Below, in pieces: positions 1 to 12,800 of a stretch of 64,000 nt of DNA. The DNA lies in NCBI RefSeq assembly GCF_021869535.1, contig NW_026262581.1, forward strand, positions 79,699,955 through 79,763,954. Reading direction: 5' to 3'. Under the pieces are notes generated by a model. That model ran no database searches, was not told where the DNA came from, and saw only the letters and a list, made by a program, of their open reading frames with translations. This stretch comes from Mytilus californianus. Taxonomy: Eukaryota; Mollusca; Bivalvia; Mytilida; Mytilidae. The translations under genes and the position numbers were made by a program. Numbering within the stretch: the first letter of the stretch is position 1; the number at the start of each line of letters is the position of its first letter.

Positions 1-762
1 CAACTATTATTTAATAGATGTTTTAAAAACTCCGTCTAAATAGCCAAGTGAACGGAATGTGCTAGGATTCAGAATTACTAGCTTGACACATTGTCTTACG
101 TTCAATTAAGGCGCCTGTAAAGCTATTCATATGTATTTTCCCGACACATTGTCAAACGTTCAATTAATGCGCCTGTAAAGCTATTCATATGTATTTTCCC
201 GCCATGAATGGCATGTAGAAAGGAGATCATTCCAGCACTGTCTGATCAGTGTACAATTCGTAATATACGTGGTTAACATAAAGTTAGAATAGACATATGT
301 GAAAATCGATAATTTGTTTAAACATATAAGGATTTTGAATTGGTGGTGGGACACCTTTTGATTGATATTTAAAAAAAAGTTTTTCAAAGAAAAATTTATC
401 TTTCCCGCCAAATTTACTTATGCTATCGGAATACATCTGCAGTTATCATTATCTGATGTAAAATTATTTTCAAAGTGTTAAATTATAATTTCGACAATTT
501 TAAGCGTCTATATTGATATATATTTCAATCTAAATAAAAGTGTATTCGAATTTAGCTTAAAAATATGATAAAAGTATTATTTTGAGCTCTAGTTAAGGTT
601 AGAGACTACGCTTCATGTTGCCATGTGACCGTTCCCGCTGACAACTTGACTTCCAGTTCCCGTACAAATTTATTGACGTTTAAGAAAATGTAAATAAAGA
701 GCATGTAGTATTTAAATATGAACTATAACTAACTTAACAAGGGAATTTAGTGAAAAAGAACC
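1..762 (+). promoter_or_regulatory. Upstream region and 5' UTR of the CIMAP2/LEXM-like gene
   Basis: No coding region is supported here. The transcription start is not visible. GTTGCC at 617-622 resembles a half of an RFX X-box, the motif typical of ciliary gene promoters, but the second half does not match, so this is only a hint. A 59 bp tandem duplication lies at 84-201. Confidence 0.3.
84..201. repeat. Tandem duplication, two 59 bp units
   Basis: Units start at 84 and 143 with GACACATTGTC and end with TATGTATTTTCCC. They differ at only a few bases, which indicates a fairly recent duplication. Confidence 0.9.
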
Positions 763-812
763 ATGGCTGAAAAGAAATTTGGCGGTGCACCATTTGGAAC
801 ACAGACTGCAAG
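763..812 (+). CDS. CIMAP2: CIMAP2/LEXM-like coding exon 1
   Basis: Starts at ATG 763 and encodes MAEKKFGGAPFGTQTA plus two bases of an Arg codon (phase 2). The donor GTTAATA at 813 is weaker than the others, but the split codon ag|a restores Arg with the next exon and the N-terminal motif continues smoothly. Confidence 0.75.
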
Positions 813-3800
813 GTTAATAAAGTTTACAAACTTTTTTTTATCCATTTCATATGATTTAATTTTCCACCCTTCACTAACTCAGTAACTGGAGGATGACGTT
901 TGTGCCATTATCATGCTATGCTTTGTACTATACCAAACTTCTTTATTCTGCAGCTACAATTAGAATGATTTTTTCATAGGGTGGTTTTAATCAGTTGTCT
1001 TTCTTTGGTATACTACTGTCCCGTGTGAACCTGGTGTAAACTGATGTAAAACAAGATAGATGCGTTTCCAATTTTTGTTTCATGAAATAAATGTCCAGTT
1101 TGAACTAAGGTCATGTTGGGAAAGCACGTCCTAGGACATTGTGACAAAAAATTGAAATAGCCCTTAAGACGATATAATATTATTTGGACAAGGTAGTCGG
1201 AACCCGAATACCTGTAAGCATTTAAAATACAGCTTGGTATTTCATTTTCTCTAACATTTCTTCTTCTTCCCAGTTACTAATCTGACTCTGCAATTTAGTG
1301 TGATTGACTCCGGCACATCTCAAACAATTTTTAATAGACAGGAGGCCACTTCTTAGGTCAAAAGTAAAAGTCCAGGATTTTTTTTGAAAGAACTATCAAA
1401 ATTGAATTTCATATTTATATGGCCATGTACAAATGTAACTAAAATGATACATGTACAATGTATATATCAAGCCAGGACTTTCATTTGCTTAAAAGAATAA
1501 GAATTGAAAAACTTTTTAATTCTGTACTGAAACAATTAACACCATCTTAACAAATCATGATGAATTTAATTTATATATAATTAATTGTAGTTACATTCAC
1601 AATATTTATTCATTAAGAATATACATTTTTTTTTTTATGAGAATAAAGGGAGTAATTTAGTAAATCATCATATTGCGTCAATTTAGGAATGTACAAAATG
1701 TAATCATGGTTACTCAACAATTTTTGAAATCATTTATATCTTTTCCAAATATTACTTATCTAGTTTAATTTCTGTTGTAAAATAATCAGGTTTTCTCATA
1801 ATAAAATTTGGTTAACATACTGAAACTAATTATTTTACGTTGTTTTATTTCAGTCTTTTTCTATTGACTCAGATAAACGATAAGAATTAACTGATAGGCA
1901 GATTTAATATATATAACAGGTGTTTTAAATTGCATTGTTTGATACATTTGTGTCTATAATTTACCCATTGTCATCAGTTTAATGATTACCAAATTTCTAT
2001 TATAAAACACATTTAAAAGATCTAGTTATGTCAAAGGTAATAATTTAATCATGTAAATTTAATTGATTTACACATCAAAGTTTATTGGGATTTATTGAAA
2101 TAGTCTTCCTTAGTTAATTCTGTCACAATTATGCATATACTAAGTCCATAGTAAAAATTCATGTTTTGGCTTTTTTCTGTTTTTTTTTTTAATTCTACAG
2201 ATTTAGATGTGGATTTAAATGCTCATTTACTTATTAGGTGTGCATCAGCGATACATGCATTTATATTCTACATTGGCTAGAGGTATAGGGGGAGGGTTGA
2301 GATCTCACAAAACCTGTTTAACCCTGCTGCTGCCTGTCCCAAGTCAGGAGCCTCCGGCCTTTGTTAGTCTTGTATGTTTTTTAATTTTAGTTCATTTATA
2401 TGTTTTGGAGTTTAGTGTGTGACATCAATTTTCATTGAACTAGTACACATTTTTGTTTAGGGGCCAGCTGAAGCCCACCTCTGAGTGCAGGATTTTCTTG
2501 CTGTGTTGAAGGCCCATTGATGGCCTTCGGCTGTTTTCTGCTCTTTGGTCGGGTTGTTGTCTCTTTTACACATTCCCCATTTCCATTCTCAATTTTATTT
2601 ACATCATTCCCTATTTTATGCCAAACTTTGTTGTGTTTGGGTTGTCTTGACACAATTTTTACACTTGTTACCCTCGTCCCTTACTTAGTTTTACATTTTG
2701 GTCACAGTAGACATTTTTACTGACAACATACGGTCATGACAGTTAGGATTCCATTGACATCCAACATTTAATTTCTTTATCAATTGTTTCAGATTTGACG
2801 TGTCTGGTGTTCATCCAAAAAGTAAATATCCAGGAACCTTCACAGAAATTCCATATGATAAAAAATCAACAGATGACCTTGTAAGTACGGTACTTTATTG
2901 TAAAAAAAAAGAGAGAGGCAACTTTATTTTCATACACCATGTACACCAAGTGATTCAGTTGAAAATGACATTTGCTGGAGATATATCACATTGAATGCTG
3001 GTAATCTGAAATTTTTCCCCTTTGTAATGCTCGTTTATTAAAAAAAATCCTTGAGTTTGAAAGACCATTGATAATAATTTATCGCTGTTTTCCTAGGCAA
3101 CATCAATAATGTAGGCTCATGACGTCATATATACATTTTCTTTCTACTCTACTGAGAAAAACCTATATCACTATCGTAGTGCGATATGAAAAATTATCAC
3201 ATAAAAGATCAAGCAAAAATAGCGATAAATATATAAACCACAATGTTATGACCGTAAATTCTATTATTAGTAATTCACTCTTACACTGCACTTACCATAA
3301 CTAATTTAAAAAATTCACTGATTATATTCCAGCATCAACCCTGGGTTTTTTTTCATGCCAAAATAATGAAAAAATAGAACACAATGAAGATATTTCTTGT
3401 TTTTGATTTAGAAACAAATAAAGAAAGGTTGGAAATCATATCTTAATAAGTATATAGGATCAGAAAAATACCATGTGTAATTAATTAAATGTATATTATT
3501 TCAGAATGTTTGTAAATTTGTTGTCTAAAGTTGTCTTTTCATAAATCACTCTTTTTAGAAAAGAAAGCTTGGGCCTGGAGCTTATGATGTCAGCCATGGT
3601 GGTTTTAGTAAAAAGTCTGTAGAATTACGAGCAGATGGACCTGGGTGGTCAAGACAATATGAAGTAGAAAAATTAGCTGCATTACCTCACCTACTTAATA
3701 AAGATCAATGGGAAATGAAGAGGATGTTGGTAAGTTATGGTATTTTGTACAAAAAATCTTTCCTGTGTTCATTTGAAATGTAGTGTTGAGCTCAGTTATT

Positions 3801-6800
3801 TAATGGTAAAATTTCGAAATACTGTAAACTCGGTAATTATTGGGAGGTTTTATTCAGTGAAAATAATGTGACTCCTTGATTATCGCCTAATTATAAGAAC
3901 TCACATTCTGATATATCTGATACATATATTTGTACGTAGCTTTTCCTAAAATCGCAATAAGTAAACTCATATTTTTGTTCATTCTTCAAAAATCACAATA
4001 ATAAATGTACACTATAATTTCTGAATTAACAGCACCTAAAATTAGGCTAAATAATTTTGCTGTGCACATTTTACCTCGAAAACTAAAATTACCAGTTACT
4101 AGAAACTATTGATTTAATTTTTGTACATGGCTTTCACATTAGTGCATTGTCTTATTGAACTTATGCAGGTATTAACGTTCAAGGCTCATATACAGTAATC
4201 AGATGTTTGTCTTGCTGTGATGGCATTGTTATTTTTTTCCTGTCTGAAAATGGATAAAATATTTTGAAATTAAGATTTGTATTCTGTTTTATTGTGTCGT
4301 ATACATGTACTACTACTAGGGTGTGTTTAACGACCTTGATTACCCTTGAGGGTCTTGCACGGTCGGTTATGTAGTATTATTTGTATTTATAATGGCTTAT
4401 CCATCTATTTAGCCATATTCATTATGAAACAATCAAATGGTTAGTTTTATCCTATATTTAATGGTATTCTGTCATCATTCAAGCTTGAATTTTTATATTC
4501 AAGTTTAGAGTGTAAACCAACACATCTTATTAAAAACCTGTACAATAGTACATTTATCTTGAAAAGTAGGCAAAGTGTTGTCTGTCTTAGAGAATAAATA
4601 AAAAAACACCAGTTTTGAATGGTCTATGGTTTATGATAATTTATTCCATCTGTGTTGTAAAGGCCTGAGTTTTTTAATTTGTTGATTGAGGGATTTTCGA
4701 TATGAAAAACTCACTTTGGTATTTAAACAAAAAGGAGGGGGATGAACTTATAAGACATAAACATGTACAGCTTTGTGTAAACTTTACTTAAAGTAAAATA
4801 TGCAAGGTTCACTTCCTTGAACAGTGTTGAAGGTGTCTTAAAGTAGGCCATCTGGCCATTTACTGTAAAGTATGATATTTCATATTGTAATTATTTTGAT
4901 AACGGTTTAAGTTTAAATGTTTAAGACGATGCGATGCGATGTTGATTACTTGTTTCTTATGATTAAAGGTCCTTTTCCTTTTCTTTTGCTTTGATTTAAA
5001 TTTATTGTCTGATGAGCATCTATAGCTTCACCATGGCCATATGATTTTTTTTCAAATTTACTCTATAATAATATACAATGGTTTAAATGTGTTAAATGAT
5101 CATACATGTTTTTTGTGTATCAAATCAAATGACATGTTTTTTAAATGAAAAATAAATAATCTTTTAACATTGACAGTCTAGACTACCCAAATTGTATTTA
5201 CTCCATATATTTACTTTCTCCTTAGGTAGTAATAACATTGATAAACTGAAGTGGATTTAAAAGTTTTATGATTTTATTGATTTATGGAAGATAGATATAT
5301 ATTTGTATATAACTTTTGGTGGACTCTGAAAAAATTAATATGGCCTTTATTTTTATAAGTAAACAAAGGAATGAATAGAAATAAATTGAAAGTATACAAA
5401 AAAAGGAAATATTTTAATTGTACCCAACCTGTTGAAGCTTTCTTGTTAAATATAAATGTACAACCTGATGAAGACTTTATTTTGTAAGCTTTTATTAAAA
5501 CCTTGTACTGTAATTTTAAAGAATTTTAATCTCTGATAAGTAAATTTCATTATATCTTTAATAAGGCCAAAATAAATTAATAGTGTGTTTCCTATTTCAC
5601 CTCCAAAAAAATTAGGTAGGGTAGGTAGGTAAAACATTTTATTTTTTTTTCTATTGAAGGGTCGACAGCAGAAAAAAGTTCCAAATCAAATAGTTTGATG
5701 TGCGGGCTTCTTTGATATTTAGAATAGTAATTATATCTACAGCTTTTTTAATTTTCTGTTTTTGTTCTGCTTCAGAAATATAAAAATAAACTTTAATGAA
5801 AATGTTATGCATTTCATTGGTCATAAAAGGAAAAGTGTATGTTCTTCCCAATTAATTATCTTAAATAAAAAATGGCAGTGAAAAATCTGGCGTGGTATGT
5901 CATTATGTTGGGCCTCGTTGAACCTAAAAATGTAAATGTCACACAGGGTTTACATGTGGAAGCAGATAAGTACCCCTTGAAAACACTGTGAACCGATGCT
6001 AAGCAGCAGTTAATTATGATTTTTTGAGGGTTAATACTCTGCCCTTGCACCCTCTTTATTTGATATACAGATGTGGTTGATGTTTGACAGAATGTGATGT
6101 TGATTGAAGATTGGGTGGTTCTGACAATATTAAAATTCCAGGTTTTGAGAAGAGTGAGAATGTGAAATCTTTGTCTTATTAATGAGGGTAGTAATGCCCT
6201 TTACCGTCAGGCGTCAAACAGTCATTTTCGGCTACTGTTAGCGTCAAATTGGTTAAAATTTTACCTTAATTCGTCAAAATATCCTTATCGTGATTCATCA
6301 GAGCAATGATGTGTATACTATACAAATCCTTGGTCAGAGGTCTCAAATAATTATCGTTACTGTTATTTTTGGAAAAAAATTTACGTGATTCGTCAAAATC
6401 AGTCGATTTTTTTACCGTCTAAAAGAAAGTGTACATTTTATCTATTTTTTATCGTTATTCTGTTTACGTATAAATGTTCTGCCTAACAGAAGTTCCACTG
6501 AAAACTTTGTTATAAACAATGTCATAATATCTGTTCCTGTTGGAACAAATATTCTATACCATTCATTCCGTTAGGAACATATACTGTACTATTTATTCCA
6601 GTGGAAATAATATTCCAGAACACTTTTTCCATTTGGAACTTCTATTATGAAGGAACTTCTATTTCGTGGCAATTCGTCATGAAGGTACCCCAATTACGAC
6701 CCTCATTAATCTACTGGTCAAATAAATTGCAGATGTAATTATGACATGATTTTTTCCCCCTTTTCTTGTATAAATTGTTATGGGACCAGCCAGAGAAATA

Positions 6801-9800
6801 AAAAAGAATAAAAGTAGACATGGTGCTGGGGCAGATTCATTTATAAATGAATATGAATCATACACCATGTCTGCCTACTGGGGAAAGCTTCTCAAGTTTC
6901 ATCTTTCTCGTTCCACATTGTCTGTCCCCTGGCCATCATAAACTAAAAAGCATTGTCTGTCCCCTGGCCATCATAAACTAAAAAGCATTAACAGCCGTTT
7001 ATGTTGCGTCCTGAGCACAATTCTGTACAACATTCGTAAGAGCATGCTTTACAACAAAAGCTGGATTGATTTTAGCAGTAAATTTGAACTCATTTTACTA
7101 TAAAATTGTTAGTCAATTTACCGACTGATACAGTCTGTCCAACCTGACTTTTGACTTTTGGTCCAAAGAAGTACAGGTACAAGACGAGATTTTTTTAATA
7201 TATGTATATATACTGAATACTCTATTCGTTATATATACAAATATTTAAAAAATCTCGCTTGTACCTGTTCAAAGAAGTTGACTGTTGAGCAAAGTGCGTC
7301 AACTTCGTATTTTTTTCGTCTATAGGTCCATCATGATGTTCTTCAAAAAGATTTATCATATCGTTATTATCCGGAATCGATGTCATTATATTTTGCGTCA
7401 ATGTGAACACATTTCGCATATTTGACAGCTAATACGCTTCCGAAAAGCCATGCTTGTTTATTTAAAATCTTGGTCCTTGAAACGCTTTACTTATCCATAT
7501 TGGTCGTTATTATCAAACGCTTTGAAGATCAATAGTATTCTAAACAAATAATCGGATCCGGACAGATTGAAAAATCCGGATTTTGAATTTTTATTTTTAT
7601 TTTTGTCAATAAAATGTTTAGGGTCGGCGTCGGAAACGGAGGTAGGGTCGGGAAACCGGAAACACACCATTTATTTATTTTGGCCTAACTTTTATTGATT
7701 TTAGAAAGATCTTAACCTTGAAAGTATCAAATTCATTTTTGCTTGGTATTTATAATGATTGTAAAATGTTATATACACTATACCACCCACTTACATGACT
7801 TAGTGAAGTGTTTCACATCAAGATTTTAGACAGTATGATAAATTTAAATAAGAGGCCTCAGTGGACTAGATTGTTAGTTGACTTATACCTGTATTGGTCA
7901 ATGTTGCTTTTACGACTTAAATTTGGGTTCCAGACTTCCTACATTCATTTACAAAAAAATCAGAAAACACTTTTAAATTCAGAAATCATTGTGTTGGTTA
8001 ATTTAAAATGTAAATTTTTAGCAGTGGACGAAAAAGTTAGATTGATAAATGTCATTGCTAGAGATGCAAAGACTGCGAGAGTACAAATAATTCTAAATTC
8101 TTATATTATGCCATTGCATTTTTGCAATGATGAAACATTGCAAAAACTTCCATGCTGCAATTGATTTGTCAGTAACTTGTATAACTTATTGGTGCACCCT
8201 TTGCCCTCTGGTTCCTTCACCAATATTATTATAAGGGGGCCTCAAGGGCTGAGTGGTCTGTTAGTTCATCTACAGTGATCACTAGCCTTCAACTGTTAAG
8301 GATGTGAATTCTAACCCAGCTCACGGCAAGCAGTGTTTGACTCGGATCTTTATTGACAAGGATCAACAGTTTTCTGCCAAAGTTAGTGGTTCTCTCCAGT
8401 TACATGGCTTCCTCCACCAATAAAGCCTTGGTGCCATGATGTACACAAGGTGGCAGACAGTGGCTTTGAATGCCAACAGCAAGTCAACAAACAAACAAAT
8501 TTGTATAAACGTATGTCATGTATGTACCGGTAAATAAAATTTGTCTCAAACTCATAATTGAATAAAATAAATATAATTTAACAGCATATTCCTTAAAACA
8601 TGACATTGAATGAAATTGTAACATTTACTGTTACAGAGGTGACATTGATCAAGAATATCAACTGAAGAGGTTGAGTAAATCAAGACTTATGATTGAGGTA
8701 GTAATGAGATTAGAAATATATGATAAAGGAAATGTTAAAAAGGATTGAATTTTAATGCATGATTTTTGAAATAAAACAAAATGAAATGGAATTCAATTTT
8801 CAAGGAAAGAAATACTTCTTGTAACAACTATATATTTTGCAGCTTTTTTACCAAAATATTGACGAAGTTACATGTAGTCTGAGAGACTCAGAATTTCTTA
8901 ATTGTCGGTACTACTACGATAATGAAGTGATTAAAGCAGTGAATAATATCAACTCAAGTTTACATCTAAAAAAAAAATGTTTAAGTTTCTTCCTTTTTAC
9001 CTGTAACTGAAAGTTGTTGTCACTAGAATTTTTTGTGTAAGTTTTCTGTGTAAACTTGTACTTTCATTTGAATTGTTTCACATTTTGTCATATATGGGCC
9101 TTTTATGTTGTATAGCTGACTATATTATAACGGTATGTGTTTTGCTCATTGTTGAAGGCTGTTAAGTGATTTATAATTGCTTAAATCCACGTTATTTGGC
9201 CTCTGTTGGAGTTGTCTCATTGGTAATCAAACAACATCTCCTTATTTTAAATTTTTACCAACTACTGTCGATTATTTCGAAAATTAAAAACTGAATAATG
9301 TATTAAGTAGTACAACATAACAGATACATCAATCAATAACTGTTATTTAGTTTGTATCGATCTACTAACGAAGCTTTTAACAGTATTTGATTAATAATAG
9401 GTTGTTAGCTAATAAAACATTTATATCATTTTAATGATATATAGGTTGTTAGCTAATTAAACATTTAGATTGTTTCAAGTAGGTTGGTTGATTTATTTAC
9501 TTAGAATTAGGACTTGGGTATTTCTTTGTAGATACATGTATGCTTACATAGAAAGATAAATATTTTATTACAAAGAAGACATTAATTGTCTTATTGATAT
9601 ACTAGTAGATTTAAAAAAAAAAATTGAATGCTCCATCTGATTATTATGCAGGGGCTCTTTTCACAAAAAATCTTACAACAAAAATTGATCGTAACTTATA
9701 CTGAAATGTTCATGACTTGCAAGTATTTTTTCTTGTAAGATAATTTGTGAAATGAGTAGCTGGGCCTTGGAAGTACCAGTGATAATCTGCTAGGTACAAT

Positions 9801-12800
9801 GATTCATATGTTTTATAACCTTTTATTGCATAGAAGAACTTTGTAAGGATGAGAATACCATCTTACCTACAGACCATTATAATCTTCCAGTACTTGTATT
9901 ATAATTCCACCTTTTTGTTATCAATCCTTCATCTTGACATATATAGTATTTAAATCTTTGTCATCTTACTTCAGGTTTAAGTTACAGGGGTAGATTGATG
10001 TAGATATACCACGATGTTATTTAAAGTTACAGAATTCAATCAGAAACAAACTGTCCAACATAGTGTGACCTAGATTTCATGGTTCATGATGTTTGATCCT
10101 ATGTTAGAGAAATATCATTATGTAAATTCAGGAAGGAATTCCAACACAAGGGCTACAGAACAGAGGGCAAAGGAGGCAATTGCTCCTCCACTTTTAAATT
10201 TAAGGAGCGATTGTTTATCTCCACACACTTTAGTCAAATTTTGAAGTTTGTGAAATAGGTTGAAATACAAAATATTGATCTTTTAAATCTAGTATACTCT
10301 TATTCATAGTCAAAATGGCAGTAGCAACCATATTTGTTTCTCTTCAAATTATTTAAAAAAAAATTAAAGGATGATACTTAAAGGGAAATCACACTATTTA
10401 TACTACTAATAATAATTCATTGAAATTTTGCATGTAGACAGATCATACATATTAAGATATTTTAGGTGAAAAAAAATTTAAGGTCACCGATGTTGTTTTC
10501 GAGATATGACGTCATCAAAACTTAAAGAATAGCGTTATAACGAAATATAGAAATACCGCTCTAAATTGTTAGAAAAAGACAAACTTATTGAAAAACCATG
10601 TTTAACTGGAATAACAAAAACAGTCAAATGTAACTTATACCTTATGAACATTTATTTGTCTCGGTTTCCTTATTTTTGAAGGCATTTGAACATTTCCCGC
10701 CATTTTTAATTGCTATTTATAATAGATTTTTCTTGAAATAAAAAAAATCTACTAATGTTTTTCCCTTCAAACTTCTGCATAAGTTGCAGCTTCAGGGAAG
10801 ATTTTAAAAGCATAAATAAAAAAGGGGGGTCACCGATGTTTTAAATCCGCTAAAACGGAAATGATCTTTATTATTGAATTTTGGCGGGAACTATAACCTT
10901 TTAACGTTATAGAACGACGTTGCTGGCATAACAGCATTTCTTGCAACGCTTAGGTTGAATTAAACCTTTTCACTACAAAATATAATATCATTTTTGAACA
11001 TTTTTTAAGGTATTTTGATTATTCATTGATATCTTTATCAATCTATCGAATCGTTAAACATAGATACAATACTGAACAGTTTATTATAAAGTAATTGTCA
11101 AAGTTGAAGTCATCTCATTTTTTAAATTGCATTTGTTGTATGTGGAAAACGAATGTTTGCCTCATGTCGTATTATAGAAATAATTTTCGGCTTCCAGAAA
11201 AAGAATCTTCTACCTCGGAAGACTGAAGGGCTGAAAAGTAACACGTTCCTTTTAGACTGCAGGCAGAAAAATTTCGTAACCATAATTTCACTAGCTTGTC
11301 CATTCGCACCGGGAAGATAAAACCTGAAATGCCGTGTTAAAAATGCCACAAACTCAGCACGTTAAAAGAAACCTATTTTCGGTAGGAATTTAAAATTGGT
11401 TCCGTAATTACACAACGCTTCATAATTTATTCGAACTGTGGAAACCAAATTTTTTTCTGAGTTCTATCATCCCGCACCCATTTTTCATACATCGTTGCAT
11501 GTTCATTGTACATAATATGTTCAATGTTCATCGCCTGTGTATTAAAACTTTATGTATTACGTATATTTTATTACCGTTCGATTAATCGCTCAACGTTGGT
11601 ATGTTATGAGAAATACAATGCATCTGATAATTTAGAGTTAATTGACAATGAAATACACATCGCCATATTGATATCAGGAACATATAATGTTCCCAGTTGA
11701 TGTATTTAAAAAAATCCTTTAATTTGTCATAAACGGATCTAGTTTTTTTTCTTGTTCTGCTACATCTATCCGTGTTTCTGTGGAAATATCGATATATTTT
11801 ATCTAACTCTAGTTTTTTGTCGAGCCTTCGACTTTAGTCGAAAAAGCGAGACATAGCGATCCTACATTCCGTCGTCGGCGTCGTCGTCGTCAGCGGCGGC
11901 GGCGTCCACAAATATTCACTATGTGGTTAAAGTTTTTGAAGTTTTAATAACTTTCTTAAACTATCCTGGATTTCTACCAAACTTGGACAGAAGCTTGTTT
12001 ATGATCATAAGATAGTATCCAGAAGTAAATTTTGTAAAAATAAAATTCCTGTTTTTCCATATTTGACTTATAAATGGACTTAGTTTTTCTGCCAGGAAAC
12101 AATACATTTACTCTGTGGTTAGAGTTTTTAAATTTTTAATAACTTTCTTAAACTATCCTGGATTTGTACCAAACTTTGTCAGAAGCTTGTTTATGATCAT
12201 AAGATAGTATCCAGAAGTAAATTTTGTAAAAAAAAAATTTTTTTCCGTATTTTACTTATAAATTGACTTAGTTTTTCTGCCAGGAAACAATACATTCACT
12301 CTGTGGTTAAAAGTTTTTAAGATTTCAATAACTTTCTTAAACTATCCTGGATATGTACCAAACTTGGACAGAAGCTTGTTTATGATCAAATTTAAAGCTT
12401 GTATCTCGAAAATTGTCAAAATTTTGTACCTGTTTATCCGTATTTTACTTATAAATGGACTTAGTTTTTCTTCCAGTTAACATTACATACAGTATGCAGT
12501 TAAAGTTTTTAAAACATTTATTAGATCCATAAACTATCCTAGATTTAAACCAAACTTGGACAGAAACTTCTTATAATCAAAAGATAGTATCGAGAGGAAT
12601 ATTTTTATTGATTTTTTTCCTCATTTTTGTTGAGCCTGCGATTAACAGCAAAAGTAGGCGAGACACTGGGTTCCGTGGAACCCTTACGAATTTTTTTATC
12701 AGATGACAAATGAGAGTGTAGATAACCTTTGATGTAGAATAAGAATTCGAGTTCCAGCTAAATTTAGAGTTAAAGTTCCAGTTTTATTTTTAGTTCGAAT

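Larger units (their letters stand above)
3730..8636 (+). other. Long intron after exon 3, mostly unassigned
   Basis: This is AT-rich sequence without supported exons. It contains an inverted-repeat element at 6178-6710, a 35 bp duplication at 6916-6985, a hairpin at 7172-7269 and the SINE-like element at 8230-8500. A 118-codon open frame at 7808-8164 has no recognisable features. Confidence 0.6.

Noticed and set aside
617-630. RFX X-box for the ciliary gene
   Set aside because: Only the GTTGCC half-site fits; the second half departs from the consensus, so it is not listed as a site of its own.
7808-8164. 118-codon open frame
   Set aside because: About one frame of this length is expected by chance in sequence this AT-rich; no domain, no splice context and an unusual composition.
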